Below, in pieces: positions 7,774 to 16,629 of a stretch of 37,068 nt of DNA. Below the pieces are notes generated by a model. It did not search any database. It was not told the DNA's origin and saw only the letters and a list, made by a program, of their open reading frames with translations. A program made the position numbers and the translations under genes. Within the stretch, counting starts at the first letter, position 1, and the number at the start of each line of letters is the position of its first letter. The DNA is from Oligoflexia bacterium. Its GTDB lineage: Bacteria > Bdellovibrionota > Bdellovibrionia > JABDDW01. The stretch spans positions 1 to 37,068 of the forward strand of contig JAWXAT010000006.1 of assembly GCA_034439615.1 (NCBI GenBank), written 5' to 3'.

Positions 7774-10455
7774 CCCAGTCGCTGGGCTTGGTGTCGGTGT
7801 CGGATTGGGCGAGACAGGCGTAACTGTTAGTACTTGTGTATAAACACCAACTAAACCACTGCAAGTTACTGCGGCCACTTTGTAATAATATAATGTACCA
7901 CTGGTTACAGTTGTATCATCAAATTTATACATATTTGAAACTATGGAAGATGGTCCACCAATTGATAACCACGGGCCACTTGAATTTGTTGCACGCATAG
8001 TTACATAGTCGCATGCATCGGTCACAAGATTCCATTGTGCTGAAACTTTGTAATTTCCAGCAGTAAGTTGAAAACCAGTAGGAGCGGGCAACGATACTGG
8101 TGGGCCTACTGGCACGACGGATAAATTTTCAGGTGAATAAAGACCCTCGTTGCCATTACCGTCTATAGCGGCAACACGATAAAAATAAAGTGTCCCATTA
8201 ACAACAGTTAAATCTGCGAGTACAAATGTGTTTGAATTTAAAGATGTAGTTGGGCCATTCACTGTACTCCACGGACCTGAGGTACTTAACGCACGCTTGA
8301 TGCTATAACTACTTGCACCAGTAACTCGGCTCCACTGCACTCCGACTTGCTTATTCCCCGCTGTTAACTGAACCGTAGGCGCTGCAAGTTGCACTACCGT
8401 TCCCATTGGTGGTGTTGCACTTAAAATATTTGTATATACTCCAGGTTGGCTATTTGCATTTAGCGCTGCAGCTCGGTAGTAATAAGTCACACCGTTAAGA
8501 GCCGTTAGGTCTACTAAAACAAATCCTGAAGATGTTGTAGTCGTTGACCCATTCACTTCAGCAAAAGTTCCATTGGCAGACGGACTTCTTTGTACGGAGT
8601 AACCTGTAGCACCTGGTACGGCCTGCCATTGTATCAGTACTTCATTATTAGCTGTACCAAGTAGAAACATCGTCGGCGCTGGTAATTGTCCAACATTACC
8701 TTGATTGACGATCACGCCAATAGCTGCAGTATCAGAACTTTCATCGCCATATCCGTTTAACGCAGAAACTGCATAATAATAAGTAGTCCCAGCTACTAGC
8801 CCTGAATCAGTATATTGATTTAATGTAATCGTGGAAACAGTGTTCGGATAAGCCACTGCAATTTTAGTCAGTGCATTTGGAGCTGTACCCCTTTTTATGT
8901 GATACGCAAATGCTCCGTTATTATTTCCCCAAGACAAATTAACTTGGTGATTGCTCGTTGTTACATTATATGGCCACGGCGTTGTTGGAACTGAAACAAG
9001 TCGAGGTGTTGCAGTTGGCACTGGAGTTGATTGAGCTGATGGCGTGCACCCTATTTTATAAACATTTGATTTTCTGTATTTCACACCAGCAACTGATGAG
9101 GCTTCTTCATATGTTTCATAGGCATGACGAAAAAGATTCCCAGATTTATCGATAGTTAATTTCCCATGATCGCCTGAAGGATTTGCTAAGTTTGCATGCG
9201 CGACAGAACCGTTGAGCACTGTATTATTGAAAAATCGAAGTTGATTTGTGGCACAGTAACCTTGATTACAAATGCCTTCTTGCGATACCCAACTAATGCC
9301 TCCATCTGTGCTTCGTAATAGTTTACTAGCTGTATAGTTTCCACCTGTTGGATGAATGACAACATATAAATTGCCAAGATGATCTGCGCCTGTATTTAAA
9401 ATTCCATAAGAGCCCGTAAGAAGATTCTCGTACAATGGCAACATCGACCATTGGGTACCGTCAGAAGTCCCGCGAAGCAACGCTGGGTATTGCCCCCCAG
9501 TAGCTGGCTGTATATCAACAAACAACAAGATCTGATTTCTACTATTGAAATCATCATAGAATCCTGTCCTATAGCCGATAACTCCTGAACCTAATAACTG
9601 GGTCAATTGATTTAAATTTTCACCGACCGGAGTAGATTGAACTGTGTTCAATCTACGCGCATGATAAGCCCTTACATTTGAACCGTACGTACTAACTGTA
9701 CCAAATGTAAAAATATTACCTTTGCGATCTTTCAAATAATCCCAGGGGTAGAAACTTGAATTTACAGAATAAACAGTATCGTCCACAACAGTCCACCCAC
9801 CAGAGATGGTGTTGCGTTTTATTACTGAAACAGCATTACTAAAATTACCTGTGCCTGATCGTATGACTCCAAAAATATCGCCAACTTGATTTTCAAAAAA
9901 TTTCAATCTGAGAATAGAGTAATTATAATTTAATGAGGAAGTGGTTCGCATGGGATTAAATTTAAATTCAGGACCCTTGTACCATGAAGCTTGGTTGCTG
10001 ATGTAAATCACATTATTCATCACTCCGTTAGCAACCCCACCCGCATAGATATTTCCCAATCTATCAGATTCAGCTGAATCATTTGAGAATGACCAGGCAT
10101 AATTTTTTAATATATGGTTTTTAGAATCACGCATAAATATTGCGTTTGAATTAGCTACAAAAGAACCACCGTTTAATACAGATAAATTACCCTTACCAAC
10201 TACTACTGGTTGATCTGCTGAGCCAAAACTAAAAAAACCACGAGACTCTTCTTCGGTCGTATAAGCCGAAGAATTGTGATCTGAAAATGTAAACTCATCC
10301 GACAATGTCCAATCACCAGAATATGATGTCGTGCATATTTGAGGGTTGATGCTCGTATAATTAAAATTTTGGTATCCAACAAAAATAACAGAAAGAATTA
10401 GAAATACAGAAAATTTCTTGAGCCTATTTTTATATAGGTTTTTGCCCGTAAACAT
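7282..10455 (-). CDS. Large secreted fibronectin-III / Asp-box protein, N-terminal part of split gene
   Basis: The ATG at 10455 follows a GTGGAGGG ribosome site. Residues 1-35 are a basic then hydrophobic secretion signal. Residues about 40-480 look like a beta-propeller, with an Asp-box RSTDGGISW near 380-388 and related SDGTQW and DRKGNIF segments. Four fibronectin-III domains follow, starting at about 492, 590, 689 and 788; the last three open with L-P/A-APT, and all carry YYY/YFY-type strands. One Cys-rich repeat occupies about 894-987, then a Thr/Pro linker and a four-cysteine segment that ends at a TAA just after a (GT)5 tract. Reading on with one extra GT unit enters the downstream frame smoothly. 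The likely role is a surface-anchored adhesin or carbohydrate-binding protein; that is inference from domain layout. Confidence 0.8.
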   Translation of the reverse strand: MFTGKNLYKNRLKKFSVFLILSVIFVGYQNFNYTSINPQICTTSYSGDWTLSDEFTFSDHNSSAYTTEEESRGFFSFGSADQPVVVGKGNLSVLNGGSFVANSNAIFMRDSKNHILKNYAWSFSNDSAESDRLGNIYAGGVANGVMNNVIYISNQASWYKGPEFKFNPMRTTSSLNYNYSILRLKFFENQVGDIFGVIRSGTGNFSNAVSVIKRNTISGGWTVVDDTVYSVNSSFYPWDYLKDRKGNIFTFGTVSTYGSNVRAYHARRLNTVQSTPVGENLNQLTQLLGSGVIGYRTGFYDDFNSRNQILLFVDIQPATGGQYPALLRGTSDGTQWSMLPLYENLLTGSYGILNTGADHLGNLYVVIHPTGGNYTASKLLRSTDGGISWVSQEGICNQGYCATNQLRFFNNTVLNGSVAHANLANPSGDHGKLTIDKSGNLFRHAYETYEEASSVAGVKYRKSNVYKIGCTPSAQSTPVPTATPRLVSVPTTPWPYNVTTSNHQVNLSWGNNNGAFAYHIKRGTAPNALTKIAVAYPNTVSTITLNQYTDSGLVAGTTYYYAVSALNGYGDESSDTAAIGVIVNQGNVGQLPAPTMFLLGTANNEVLIQWQAVPGATGYSVQRSPSANGTFAEVNGSTTTTSSGFVLVDLTALNGVTYYYRAAALNANSQPGVYTNILSATPPMGTVVQLAAPTVQLTAGNKQVGVQWSRVTGASSYSIKRALSTSGPWSTVNGPTTSLNSNTFVLADLTVVNGTLYFYRVAAIDGNGNEGLYSPENLSVVPVGPPVSLPAPTGFQLTAGNYKVSAQWNLVTDACDYVTMRATNSSGPWLSIGGPSSIVSNMYKFDDTTVTSGTLYYYKVAAVTCSGLVGVYTQVLTVTPVSPNPTPTPSPATGIQFGSCIIRNGNLPGYYAADVGTNYVKRNIGNVTTYAQAQLACTDKFFAELMVNFCTLIPNAENVQWGVAAYDSVGSYQVTGCAASGCDYHKCPASTPTPTPSIAPSATPTPNPYDICRLDMVDGSNITKGLYTTQESCLVNICDIYGQANTLPPNSFSSVCV

Positions 10456-10493
10456 TGAAGCCCTCCACACGTTCCGCTCTTAAATTACCTATT

Positions 10494-10522
10494 GATATAC
10501 CGGTTTTTTTTAAATTTCTTAA
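10494..10522 (-). promoter_or_regulatory. Possible promoter of the fibronectin-III gene
   Basis: On the minus strand, TTAAGA (10517-10522) and TATATC (10494-10499) are 17 bp apart. Each matches four of six sigma70 consensus bases. The site lies about 40 bp before the start codon, in the 159-bp gap after ilvA. It is weak and unproven. Confidence 0.3.
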
Positions 10523-10614
10523 GGAAATTGAGAGGCTTATACGTGAACAAAATCAAATATACTGACAGTTCAGATTGACTAAACCTTAGACACTATCTCT
10601 AGGATCCATATGAA

Positions 10615-11826
10615 TTATTCTATGACCTTTGAACCCAGCGCAACAAAACCTTTTTTAATTTCATCGATCTGATCTTGCCCTGTGGTTTCTAAAGTGAACT
10701 CAATAATCGTCTCACGCAAATGAATGCGATCACTCATTCGATTGTGATTAATCTGTAAAACGTTAGCTCTTTTTTCAGCAATCAAAGTAGTAAGCTTATT
10801 GAGCGTCCCTGGAACATCCGGCGCTGCTACAGTGATTTTTGCTAAACGACCTGAAACTTGAAAACCTCGATCAATAATACGCTCAAGCATATTTAGATCA
10901 ATATTACCGCCACTCAAAAGAGCAACTGCCTTTTTACATTTAAATTTATCTTTGTGAGCCACAAGGGCAGCAAGTGATGAAGCACCCGCTCCTTCAACAA
11001 CTGTTTTTGCCCGTTCCATTAAAAACACAATGATCTTTGCAATCTCATCATCGCTGACAGTGACCACATCATCACAGAGTTTTGAAATAAAACTATCGTA
11101 CATAACTTGAGATGGTCTTTTCACAGCGATACCATCAGCAATGGTTGAAACAGGTTTTAATTCCATGACTAATTTTTTATCGCGAAAACTTTGAGCCATG
11201 CTGTCAGCACCAACTGCTTGAACACCAATGATTTTAATTTTTGGATTTAATGATTTAAGCGCAATGGCAATACCACTAAGAAGTCCGCCCCCACCAATGG
11301 GAATAAAAACTACTTCTGCATCTGGAATATCTTCAAAAATTTCAAGACCAATAGTGCCTTGACCTGCAATGATTTTTTCATCTTCAAAGGGATGAATAAA
11401 AATCGCGCCACTTATTTTTTGAAGCGTGAGTGCGTGCTGATAGGCCTCATCATAGGCCACACCTTTTAAAATAACTTCCGCACCAAATCTTTTTGTAGAA
11501 ACGACTTTAATGAGAGGACTCTGTTCAGGCATTACGATTGTCGCTTTAATACCCAATTTTTGGGCTATACAAGCAACACCTTGCGCGTGATTACCGGCCG
11601 AGGCTGCGATCACGCCTGCTTTTTTTTCTGCGTCAGTTAATTGGATGAGTTTATTTGCAGCTCCACGAATCTTAAAACTTCCTGTGAGTTGAAAATTTTC
11701 ATACTTTAAGAAAACATCAAACCCCGAAAGCTTGCTGCAGTTAGCAGAGTATTCTAAAGTCGTACGATTAATGTGCGGCTTTATGAGCAAACTGGCTTTT
11801 TGAATATCCGCTAACGTCACTTTCAA
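10615..11826 (-). CDS. ilvA: Threonine ammonia-lyase (threonine deaminase) with C-terminal ACT domain
   Basis: PLP enzyme that converts threonine to 2-oxobutyrate and ammonia, the entry to isoleucine synthesis or threonine catabolism. The PLP lysine is K52 in GSFKIRGA. SAGNHAQG (76-83) and the phosphate-binding GGGGL (178-182) are intact. The last 80 residues form an ACT-type regulatory domain (TVAAPDVPGTLNKL, then INHNRMSDRIHLRE). At 403 residues it belongs to the shorter TdcB/IlvA class with one ACT domain, not the 500-residue biosynthetic enterobacterial type. It starts 4 bp after the small zinc-ribbon gene, so the two probably share the promoter at 12133-12162. A 35-bp stretch of its ACT region recurs at 6201-6235. 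Confidence 0.92.
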   Translation of the reverse strand: MKVTLADIQKASLLIKPHINRTTLEYSANCSKLSGFDVFLKYENFQLTGSFKIRGAANKLIQLTDAEKKAGVIAASAGNHAQGVACIAQKLGIKATIVMPEQSPLIKVVSTKRFGAEVILKGVAYDEAYQHALTLQKISGAIFIHPFEDEKIIAGQGTIGLEIFEDIPDAEVVFIPIGGGGLLSGIAIALKSLNPKIKIIGVQAVGADSMAQSFRDKKLVMELKPVSTIADGIAVKRPSQVMYDSFISKLCDDVVTVSDDEIAKIIVFLMERAKTVVEGAGASSLAALVAHKDKFKCKKAVALLSGGNIDLNMLERIIDRGFQVSGRLAKITVAAPDVPGTLNKLTTLIAEKRANVLQINHNRMSDRIHLRETIIEFTLETTGQDQIDEIKKGFVALGSKVIE

Positions 11827-11830
11827 ATTT

Positions 11831-12088
11831 TCACCAGTATGCAGTTAGCCCCCGAATGGGTCCAAAATTATCAACCTTACCTGGAGTAAAGCGAGGATCT
11901 TTAAACAGATCAGGTTTTTGTTCTCCAGGTCTTACTTCATTGTCAGCGTAATCAATGATTTTACGCTTATCAAAGTAATAAAACGGCAAGAGTGACTTGT
12001 TACAAAACAAACATTTTATGATGTCATCACAACTCTCGGTTATTTTGCCACAGAGGTGGCAACGTCGAACATGAAGTGGTTGACTCAT
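11831..12088 (-). CDS. Small zinc-ribbon-like protein of unknown function
   Basis: 85 residues. Two Cys pairs, RCHLCGK at 9-15 and KCLFCNK about 13 residues later, look like a four-cysteine zinc ribbon. The rest is polar and includes FTPGKVDNFGPIRGL near the end. There is no signal peptide or membrane segment. AAGGAG precedes the ATG at good spacing, and the gene lies just downstream of a strong promoter. It is the first gene of a two-gene unit with ilvA. I do not recognise the family; a regulatory or RNA/protein-binding role would be a guess. Confidence 0.75.
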   Translation of the reverse strand: MSQPLHVRRCHLCGKITESCDDIIKCLFCNKSLLPFYYFDKRKIIDYADNEVRPGEQKPDLFKDPRFTPGKVDNFGPIRGLTAYW

Positions 12089-12132
12089 AGGTTCTCCTTA
12101 CCCCACAATTTGGTTAATTGCCCTATTAATAG

Positions 12133-12162
12133 AGTATAATAAACCAGACCTACGTCTGTCAA
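12133..12162 (-). promoter_or_regulatory. Sigma70-type promoter for the zinc-ribbon gene and ilvA
   Basis: On the minus strand a perfect -35 TTGACA (12157-12162) and a -10 TATACT (12133-12138, five of six) are separated by 18 bp. Predicted transcription starts near 12126, giving a leader of about 38 bases before the ATG at 12088. It is one of the two best promoter matches found in the window. Confidence 0.65.
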
Positions 12163-12191
12163 AGCACGCGCACTGCGGTATTTGAATTATG

Positions 12192-12224
12192 TTTGCGCCA
12201 AAGTGTCGAACGACTTGACGCAAA
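12192..12224. promoter_or_regulatory. Imperfect inverted repeat upstream of nrdJ
   Basis: TTTGCG (12192-12197) pairs with CGCAAA (12219-12224). Inside, CAA, GT and CG can pair with CGACTTG, with small bulges. It ends 27 bp before the nrdJ ATG. It does not resemble the NrdR box consensus and is far too short for a cobalamin riboswitch. It could be an operator or a leader hairpin. Confidence 0.35.
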
Positions 12225-12251
12225 ACACAGTTTTCATAGACTTAAAGCAAT

Positions 12252-13958
12252 ATGATTAAAAATCTGTTCACAGAAAATGCACTTACCGTACTTCACGATC
12301 GCTACCTTTGGCGTAAATCAAAGCGAAATGTGGAAACACCTGAGGAGATGCTCAAGCGAGTTGCAAAACACGTTGCCGGGCCTTCTAAGCAGCTAGAAAA
12401 GCGATTTCTGTTAGCACTGAGTGAGCTTGCTTTTTTACCCAACTCGCCCACTCTGATGAACGCCGGAAAAAAACAAGCTCAACTTGCAGCGTGTTTTGTT
12501 TTACCTCTAGCTGATGATCTGACAGAAATCATGAACACACTTAAATCAACAGCCCTCATTCATCAATCAGGTGGTGGGACAGGCTTTAGTTTTTCAAGCC
12601 TACGACCTGAAAAATCACAAGTGCAGTCAAGTAACGGTGTCGCTGCAGGCCCACTTGGTTTTCTCTCATTATTTAATGAACTAACTCAAACAATTAAACA
12701 AGGTGGCCTTAGACGTGGTGCAAATATGGGTGTTCTTTCAGTTGAACATCCCGATATTGAAGCCTTTATTCACTGTAAGACTGATATTTCTAAAATCACA
12801 AATTTTAATATCTCTGTAGCGGTCACAAATAAATTTATTAACGCTGTCAAAAATGATTCCTCATGGAATCTCATTGATCCTCATACGAGAAAAAAAGTAA
12901 AAACTGTATCTGCATCAAAATTATTTCAAGACATTTGTGAGGCCGCTTGGCTCACGGGTGAACCCGGACTCATTTTTATTGATGAGATTAATAAAAATAA
13001 CCCTACTCCCAAAAAAGGTATCATGGAGGCCACTAATCCTTGTGGAGAACAACCACTCTTACCCTATGAAGCATGTAATCTAGGAAGCATTAATCTCAAT
13101 GTCATTTATCAAAAAAATAATAGCGATTCAATTAATTGGAGTAAACTTTCCGAACTCACTGAAACAGGAGTTTTGTTTTTAGATCGTGTCATTGATACCT
13201 GCACTTACCCAGTTCCTGAGATTCATGATCTTTGCCATGCCAATCGCAAAATTGGTTTAGGAGTTATGGGTTTTGCGGATTTGCTATTGAAACTTAATAT
13301 CGCTTATGGTTCACCCGAATCATATGTTGTGGGTGAAAAAATTATGGAATTTATTCGTACACAAGCTGTACTTGTCAGCCAACAATTAGCAAAAAAACAC
13401 GGAGCCTTTGATGGATTCTCTCAAAGCCTCTGGAATAAACGCGGCCTTAAACCATTAAGAAATGCAACACTTACAACAATTGCGCCCACTGGCACCATCA
13501 GTCTTCTTTGCAATGCCTCTGCCGGAATAGAGCCTATATTTAGCTATGCCTATGAGCGACACGTGTTAGATAAAAAAATATTAAGAGAAGTTCACCCCTA
13601 TGCTGAGGCCGTTTTAAAAGAACGAGGTCTTTACAATGAATCACTTTTAAAAATCATGTCTCAAGAAGGCACGTTTAAAGACGCGTCGATTCCAGATGAT
13701 ATAAAAAATATTTTTGTTACAACCAGAGATCTTACTGCAACCCAACATGTAGAGATGCAAGCACGTTTTCAAAAACATTCAGATAGTGGCGTATCAAAAA
13801 CAATAAATCTTTCAAACAAAGCTTCAGTTCAAGACGTGCAAGTGGCTTTTATGCTCGCAGCTAAATTAAAATGTAAAGGCATTACAATATATCGCGATGG
13901 CACAAGACCTGATCAAGTTTTACAATTAAAAAATTGTCCTGATTGCACGAGAATTTAA
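12252..13958 (+). CDS. nrdJ: Class II (adenosylcobalamin-dependent) ribonucleotide reductase
   Basis: Makes deoxyribonucleotides with B12, without oxygen or a separate radical subunit. The redox-pair cysteines are C81 (LAACFVLP) and C275 (YEACNLGSINL). The thiyl-radical C264 and E266 sit in NPCGEQ at 262-267. Other landmarks are PNSPTLMNAG, GGGTGFSFSSLRP, GLRRGANMG, APTGTISLL and YRDGTRPDQVL. The protein ends at NCPDCTRI. Many relatives continue with a further Cys-rich tail after such a CxxC, so this one is short (568 residues). The remaining CxxC may serve as the C-terminal reducing pair. The ribosome site is weak. It stands alone, converging on the response-regulator gene. Confidence 0.93.
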   Translation: MIKNLFTENALTVLHDRYLWRKSKRNVETPEEMLKRVAKHVAGPSKQLEKRFLLALSELAFLPNSPTLMNAGKKQAQLAACFVLPLADDLTEIMNTLKSTALIHQSGGGTGFSFSSLRPEKSQVQSSNGVAAGPLGFLSLFNELTQTIKQGGLRRGANMGVLSVEHPDIEAFIHCKTDISKITNFNISVAVTNKFINAVKNDSSWNLIDPHTRKKVKTVSASKLFQDICEAAWLTGEPGLIFIDEINKNNPTPKKGIMEATNPCGEQPLLPYEACNLGSINLNVIYQKNNSDSINWSKLSELTETGVLFLDRVIDTCTYPVPEIHDLCHANRKIGLGVMGFADLLLKLNIAYGSPESYVVGEKIMEFIRTQAVLVSQQLAKKHGAFDGFSQSLWNKRGLKPLRNATLTTIAPTGTISLLCNASAGIEPIFSYAYERHVLDKKILREVHPYAEAVLKERGLYNESLLKIMSQEGTFKDASIPDDIKNIFVTTRDLTATQHVEMQARFQKHSDSGVSKTINLSNKASVQDVQVAFMLAAKLKCKGITIYRDGTRPDQVLQLKNCPDCTRI

Positions 13959-13974
13959 AATTCCAACCTATTTT

Positions 13975-14946
13975 TTAAGAAGCTTTATCTTGATACTCAT
14001 GAGGCATGAGTATACCAGAGCTCATCATGAGACTTGAAATTTGGGCTATCAATTGGCAAAAGCGAATATCACGATCATTAAACTTTGAATGCTCTCGATC
14101 CATGCGTGCACTAATAACACCATACATGGTGTTATTACGACTCACAGGGCAAACAATCATACTGTTAAATGAAATGCCTTTTACGAGATCTTTAATTTTT
14201 GCCAACATTGGGTCGTAGGCAAGATCTTCAATAACGATTGCTTTTTGACTATTCATGACGTGAAGCATTTCTGGATATTTATTCATGTCTAATTTAAAAC
14301 CCTTAGCATCACGATTATCGCTACTGGCCATGACAGTGCCGTCTTGCAAGTCTTCTGAGATCATCACTACTGAGCAACGTACCGCTTTGAGTGATATGGC
14401 AATCATCTTTGTAATATTAAGTAGAATTTCACTTTGTTTACGACCACTCAAAGTTTCTCGTAACACGATCTCAAGTAAGTGAAGGTAAACATCAGCACCT
14501 TCAAGTTTAGCAACTTTTTCTTTATTGGCATCGTGAACAAGTTCTCTTTTATTTTGGATATGAAACACAAGTCTTGTTAAAATGTCTTCATACTTATAAG
14601 GCTTTACAATATAGTCAGTAGCTCCGAGGGAAATACATTCTTTAATATTTTTTACGATATTATGTGCCGAAGTAACAAAAACTTTTGGTTTAATTTTAAT
14701 TGAGGCTTCTGCTTTAAGCCAACCTAAAACTTGAAAAGCATTACCATCTGAGAGAGTGAGGTCGCAAATAACAAAATTTGGTTTCCAATCGCGAATGCGT
14801 TCTTTAGCAGCAGATCCACTAGGAACAACCTCTACAGTAAAACCACGTTCTCTAAGAAAATCTTGAAGTCGACGTGAACCCGCGCCGTCATCATCGGCGA
14901 TAAGTACTTTAAAATTAGCCTGAACTGTATTTGCTTCTTCAGTCAT
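13975..14946 (-). CDS. Response regulator with REC and GAF domains
   Basis: Residues 12-130 are a receiver domain: acidic residues D18-D20, phospho-acceptor D62 (VICDLTL), T92 in FVTSAH, and K115 in IVKPYK. Residues about 160-310 form a GAF-type sensor domain (SVVMISEDLQDG, NSMIVCPVSR, MYGVISARM). There is no DNA-binding, GGDEF, HD or kinase domain. Output is therefore either through the GAF domain or through a partner protein. No histidine kinase lies next to it. A GAGG ribosome site lies eight bases before the ATG. The 3' end converges with nrdJ. Confidence 0.85.
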   Translation of the reverse strand: MTEEANTVQANFKVLIADDDGAGSRRLQDFLRERGFTVEVVPSGSAAKERIRDWKPNFVICDLTLSDGNAFQVLGWLKAEASIKIKPKVFVTSAHNIVKNIKECISLGATDYIVKPYKYEDILTRLVFHIQNKRELVHDANKEKVAKLEGADVYLHLLEIVLRETLSGRKQSEILLNITKMIAISLKAVRCSVVMISEDLQDGTVMASSDNRDAKGFKLDMNKYPEMLHVMNSQKAIVIEDLAYDPMLAKIKDLVKGISFNSMIVCPVSRNNTMYGVISARMDREHSKFNDRDIRFCQLIAQISSLMMSSGILMPHEYQDKAS

Positions 14947-15040
14947 TATTGAAACCTCATAAGTACTGTTTCGGTCATTTGTGAGAAATGATTTAATTTT
15001 GCTGACATGCTTAAAAAGCTATGACAATTTACGGGGTTAT

Positions 15041-15655
15041 ATGCCTTTTGTGACTTTTGAAGGTATCGATGGCTCAGGCAAATCGACCCTTTTAAAATTA
15101 TTTGCTCAACATTTGAAGCAGCTGGGCTTACCCGTTGAAATTACAAGGGAACCTGGAGGCTCAGACTTAGGGCGTGAACTTAGGGAAATCTTATTACGCC
15201 CCGAAGGGGTGCCTCCATGCCCTGAGGCTGAACTCTTAATTTACGAAGCTGACCGCGCTCAGCACGTCGCGACAAAAATTCGACCCTGGCTAGACCAAAA
15301 TATATGGGTTTTAAGTGACCGCTTTTACGATTCAAGCCTCGCTTTTCAAGGAGCCGGGCGAAAACTTAAAACCGAAGATGTTATTTGGTTAAATCAATTC
15401 GCAACCAAAGGTCTCAAACCAGCGCTCACCGTACTCACTGACTGCTCTGTCGATGTAAGCCAAAAAAGACGCCAAGCACGTAAAGCTGATCGCTTTGAAA
15501 ATGAAAAAACTCAATTTCACGAAACTGTAAGACAAGAATTTTTAGCCATCGCCAAAAAAGATCCAGAAAGATTTTTTATTATAAATTCTGAGAAAGCGCC
15601 CAATGAATTACTGCAAATGTTGTTAACTGAAGTAAAAAAACGGGGGCTCCTATGA
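15041..15655 (+). CDS. tmk: Thymidylate kinase
   Basis: Phosphorylates dTMP to dTDP. The P-loop EGIDGSGKST begins at residue 7, TREPGGSDLGRELR follows, then the DRFYDSSLAFQGAGR segment. The C-terminal part is normal. I chose the ATG at 15041 (MPFVTFEGIDG), which gives the usual 204-205 residues and has GGGG a few bases upstream. The frame stays open for another 20 codons upstream, but those residues match nothing in the family. The stop overlaps the holB start by 4 bp, so translation is coupled. It is the first gene of the tmk-holB-metG-tatD unit. Confidence 0.94.
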   Translation: MPFVTFEGIDGSGKSTLLKLFAQHLKQLGLPVEITREPGGSDLGRELREILLRPEGVPPCPEAELLIYEADRAQHVATKIRPWLDQNIWVLSDRFYDSSLAFQGAGRKLKTEDVIWLNQFATKGLKPALTVLTDCSVDVSQKRRQARKADRFENEKTQFHETVRQEFLAIAKKDPERFFIINSEKAPNELLQMLLTEVKKRGLL

Positions 15656-16629
15656 TTTTTGATAAAATTGTTGGACACACATCAATTGTAAAAGCGCTTA
15701 AAGAAGTTTTACATTCAAATCGGGGGCGGGCCCCTGCGTTTTTATTTTCTGGCCCCTCGGGTGTCGGAAAAAAACTTGTAGCCCTAGCTTGGGCACAAGG
15801 GCTTTTATGTAAGCAACCAAATGCACCTTGCGGAAAATGCTCCACATGTGATCGCATTTCGCGCAGTCAACATCCCGATCTTTTAATTGTAAGTCCTGGA
15901 GAAAGCCCAACACTTAAAATTGAACAAATCAGAGATATTCAAAATTTTATTTCGCTCAAATCTTACGAGGGTGCAGCAAAAGTTGTAATCATCGATGAAG
16001 CACAAACCATGAATGCTCAAAGTTCTAACGCTTTACTGAAAACATTAGAAGAGCCCCCGGCTCATTGTTATTTTATTCTTGTCACATCTAATAAGGGAGC
16101 CCTTTTATCAACTATCATTTCTCGTTGCCAAAGAGTATTTTTTGGATCACTTAGCACACAAGAACTTAAAAAAATTGTGCCAGAGGCCCCAGATTGGGCA
16201 TTGCCGTTAGCACAGGGGCGCGTTGATGCTGTTACAAAATACTCAGATGATTCTTTTAGAAAATTAAAATCTTCAGCCTTTAAAGTTTTTAAAGATATCA
16301 AACATACCCGTGCCTTTGAAGGGTTCACTCAAATGAATGAGCTCAGCGATGAACGCGAGAGTGCTCTATTTGCAATTCAATGCTGGGGGCAAATTATTAA
16401 ATCTGCGGCAGCCCTCAAGCTAGGGGCACACCCCCCGCTTTCATCAGAAGAAGCCGTTACGGCTGAAGAACTCAATACTGTTTATTCTCCCCAAACACTT
16501 CTTTTTTTAGGACAAAAAATTCTTAAACTCGAACAAGATATCCAAGCCAATGTGAATAAAAACCTGGCATTTGAAAAATTCTGGATTGACGCTAAACAAC
16601 TAGCAGAAAACGAAATAAAACATGGCTAA
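15652..16629 (+). CDS. holB: DNA polymerase III delta' subunit
   Basis: AAA+ clamp-loader subunit of the replicative polymerase. It opens with a VGHTSIVKALKEVL lid. The Walker-A-like motif GPSGVGKK has Lys where Ser/Thr usually coordinates magnesium, as often seen in the non-hydrolysing delta' subunit. The zinc module is CGKCSTC with an earlier Cys. Walker B is VVIIDEAQTMN, followed by NALLKTLEEPP and the SRC motif (IISRCQR). The 325 residues are normal. It overlaps tmk by 4 bp and metG by 8 bp. The tmk-holB pairing is common in bacteria and supports the call. Confidence 0.93.
   Translation: MIFDKIVGHTSIVKALKEVLHSNRGRAPAFLFSGPSGVGKKLVALAWAQGLLCKQPNAPCGKCSTCDRISRSQHPDLLIVSPGESPTLKIEQIRDIQNFISLKSYEGAAKVVIIDEAQTMNAQSSNALLKTLEEPPAHCYFILVTSNKGALLSTIISRCQRVFFGSLSTQELKKIVPEAPDWALPLAQGRVDAVTKYSDDSFRKLKSSAFKVFKDIKHTRAFEGFTQMNELSDERESALFAIQCWGQIIKSAAALKLGAHPPLSSEEAVTAEELNTVYSPQTLLFLGQKILKLEQDIQANVNKNLAFEKFWIDAKQLAENEIKHG

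Noticed and set aside
12181-12251. Cobalamin riboswitch upstream of the B12-dependent nrdJ
   Set aside because: The gap is far too short and no B12-box sequence is visible.
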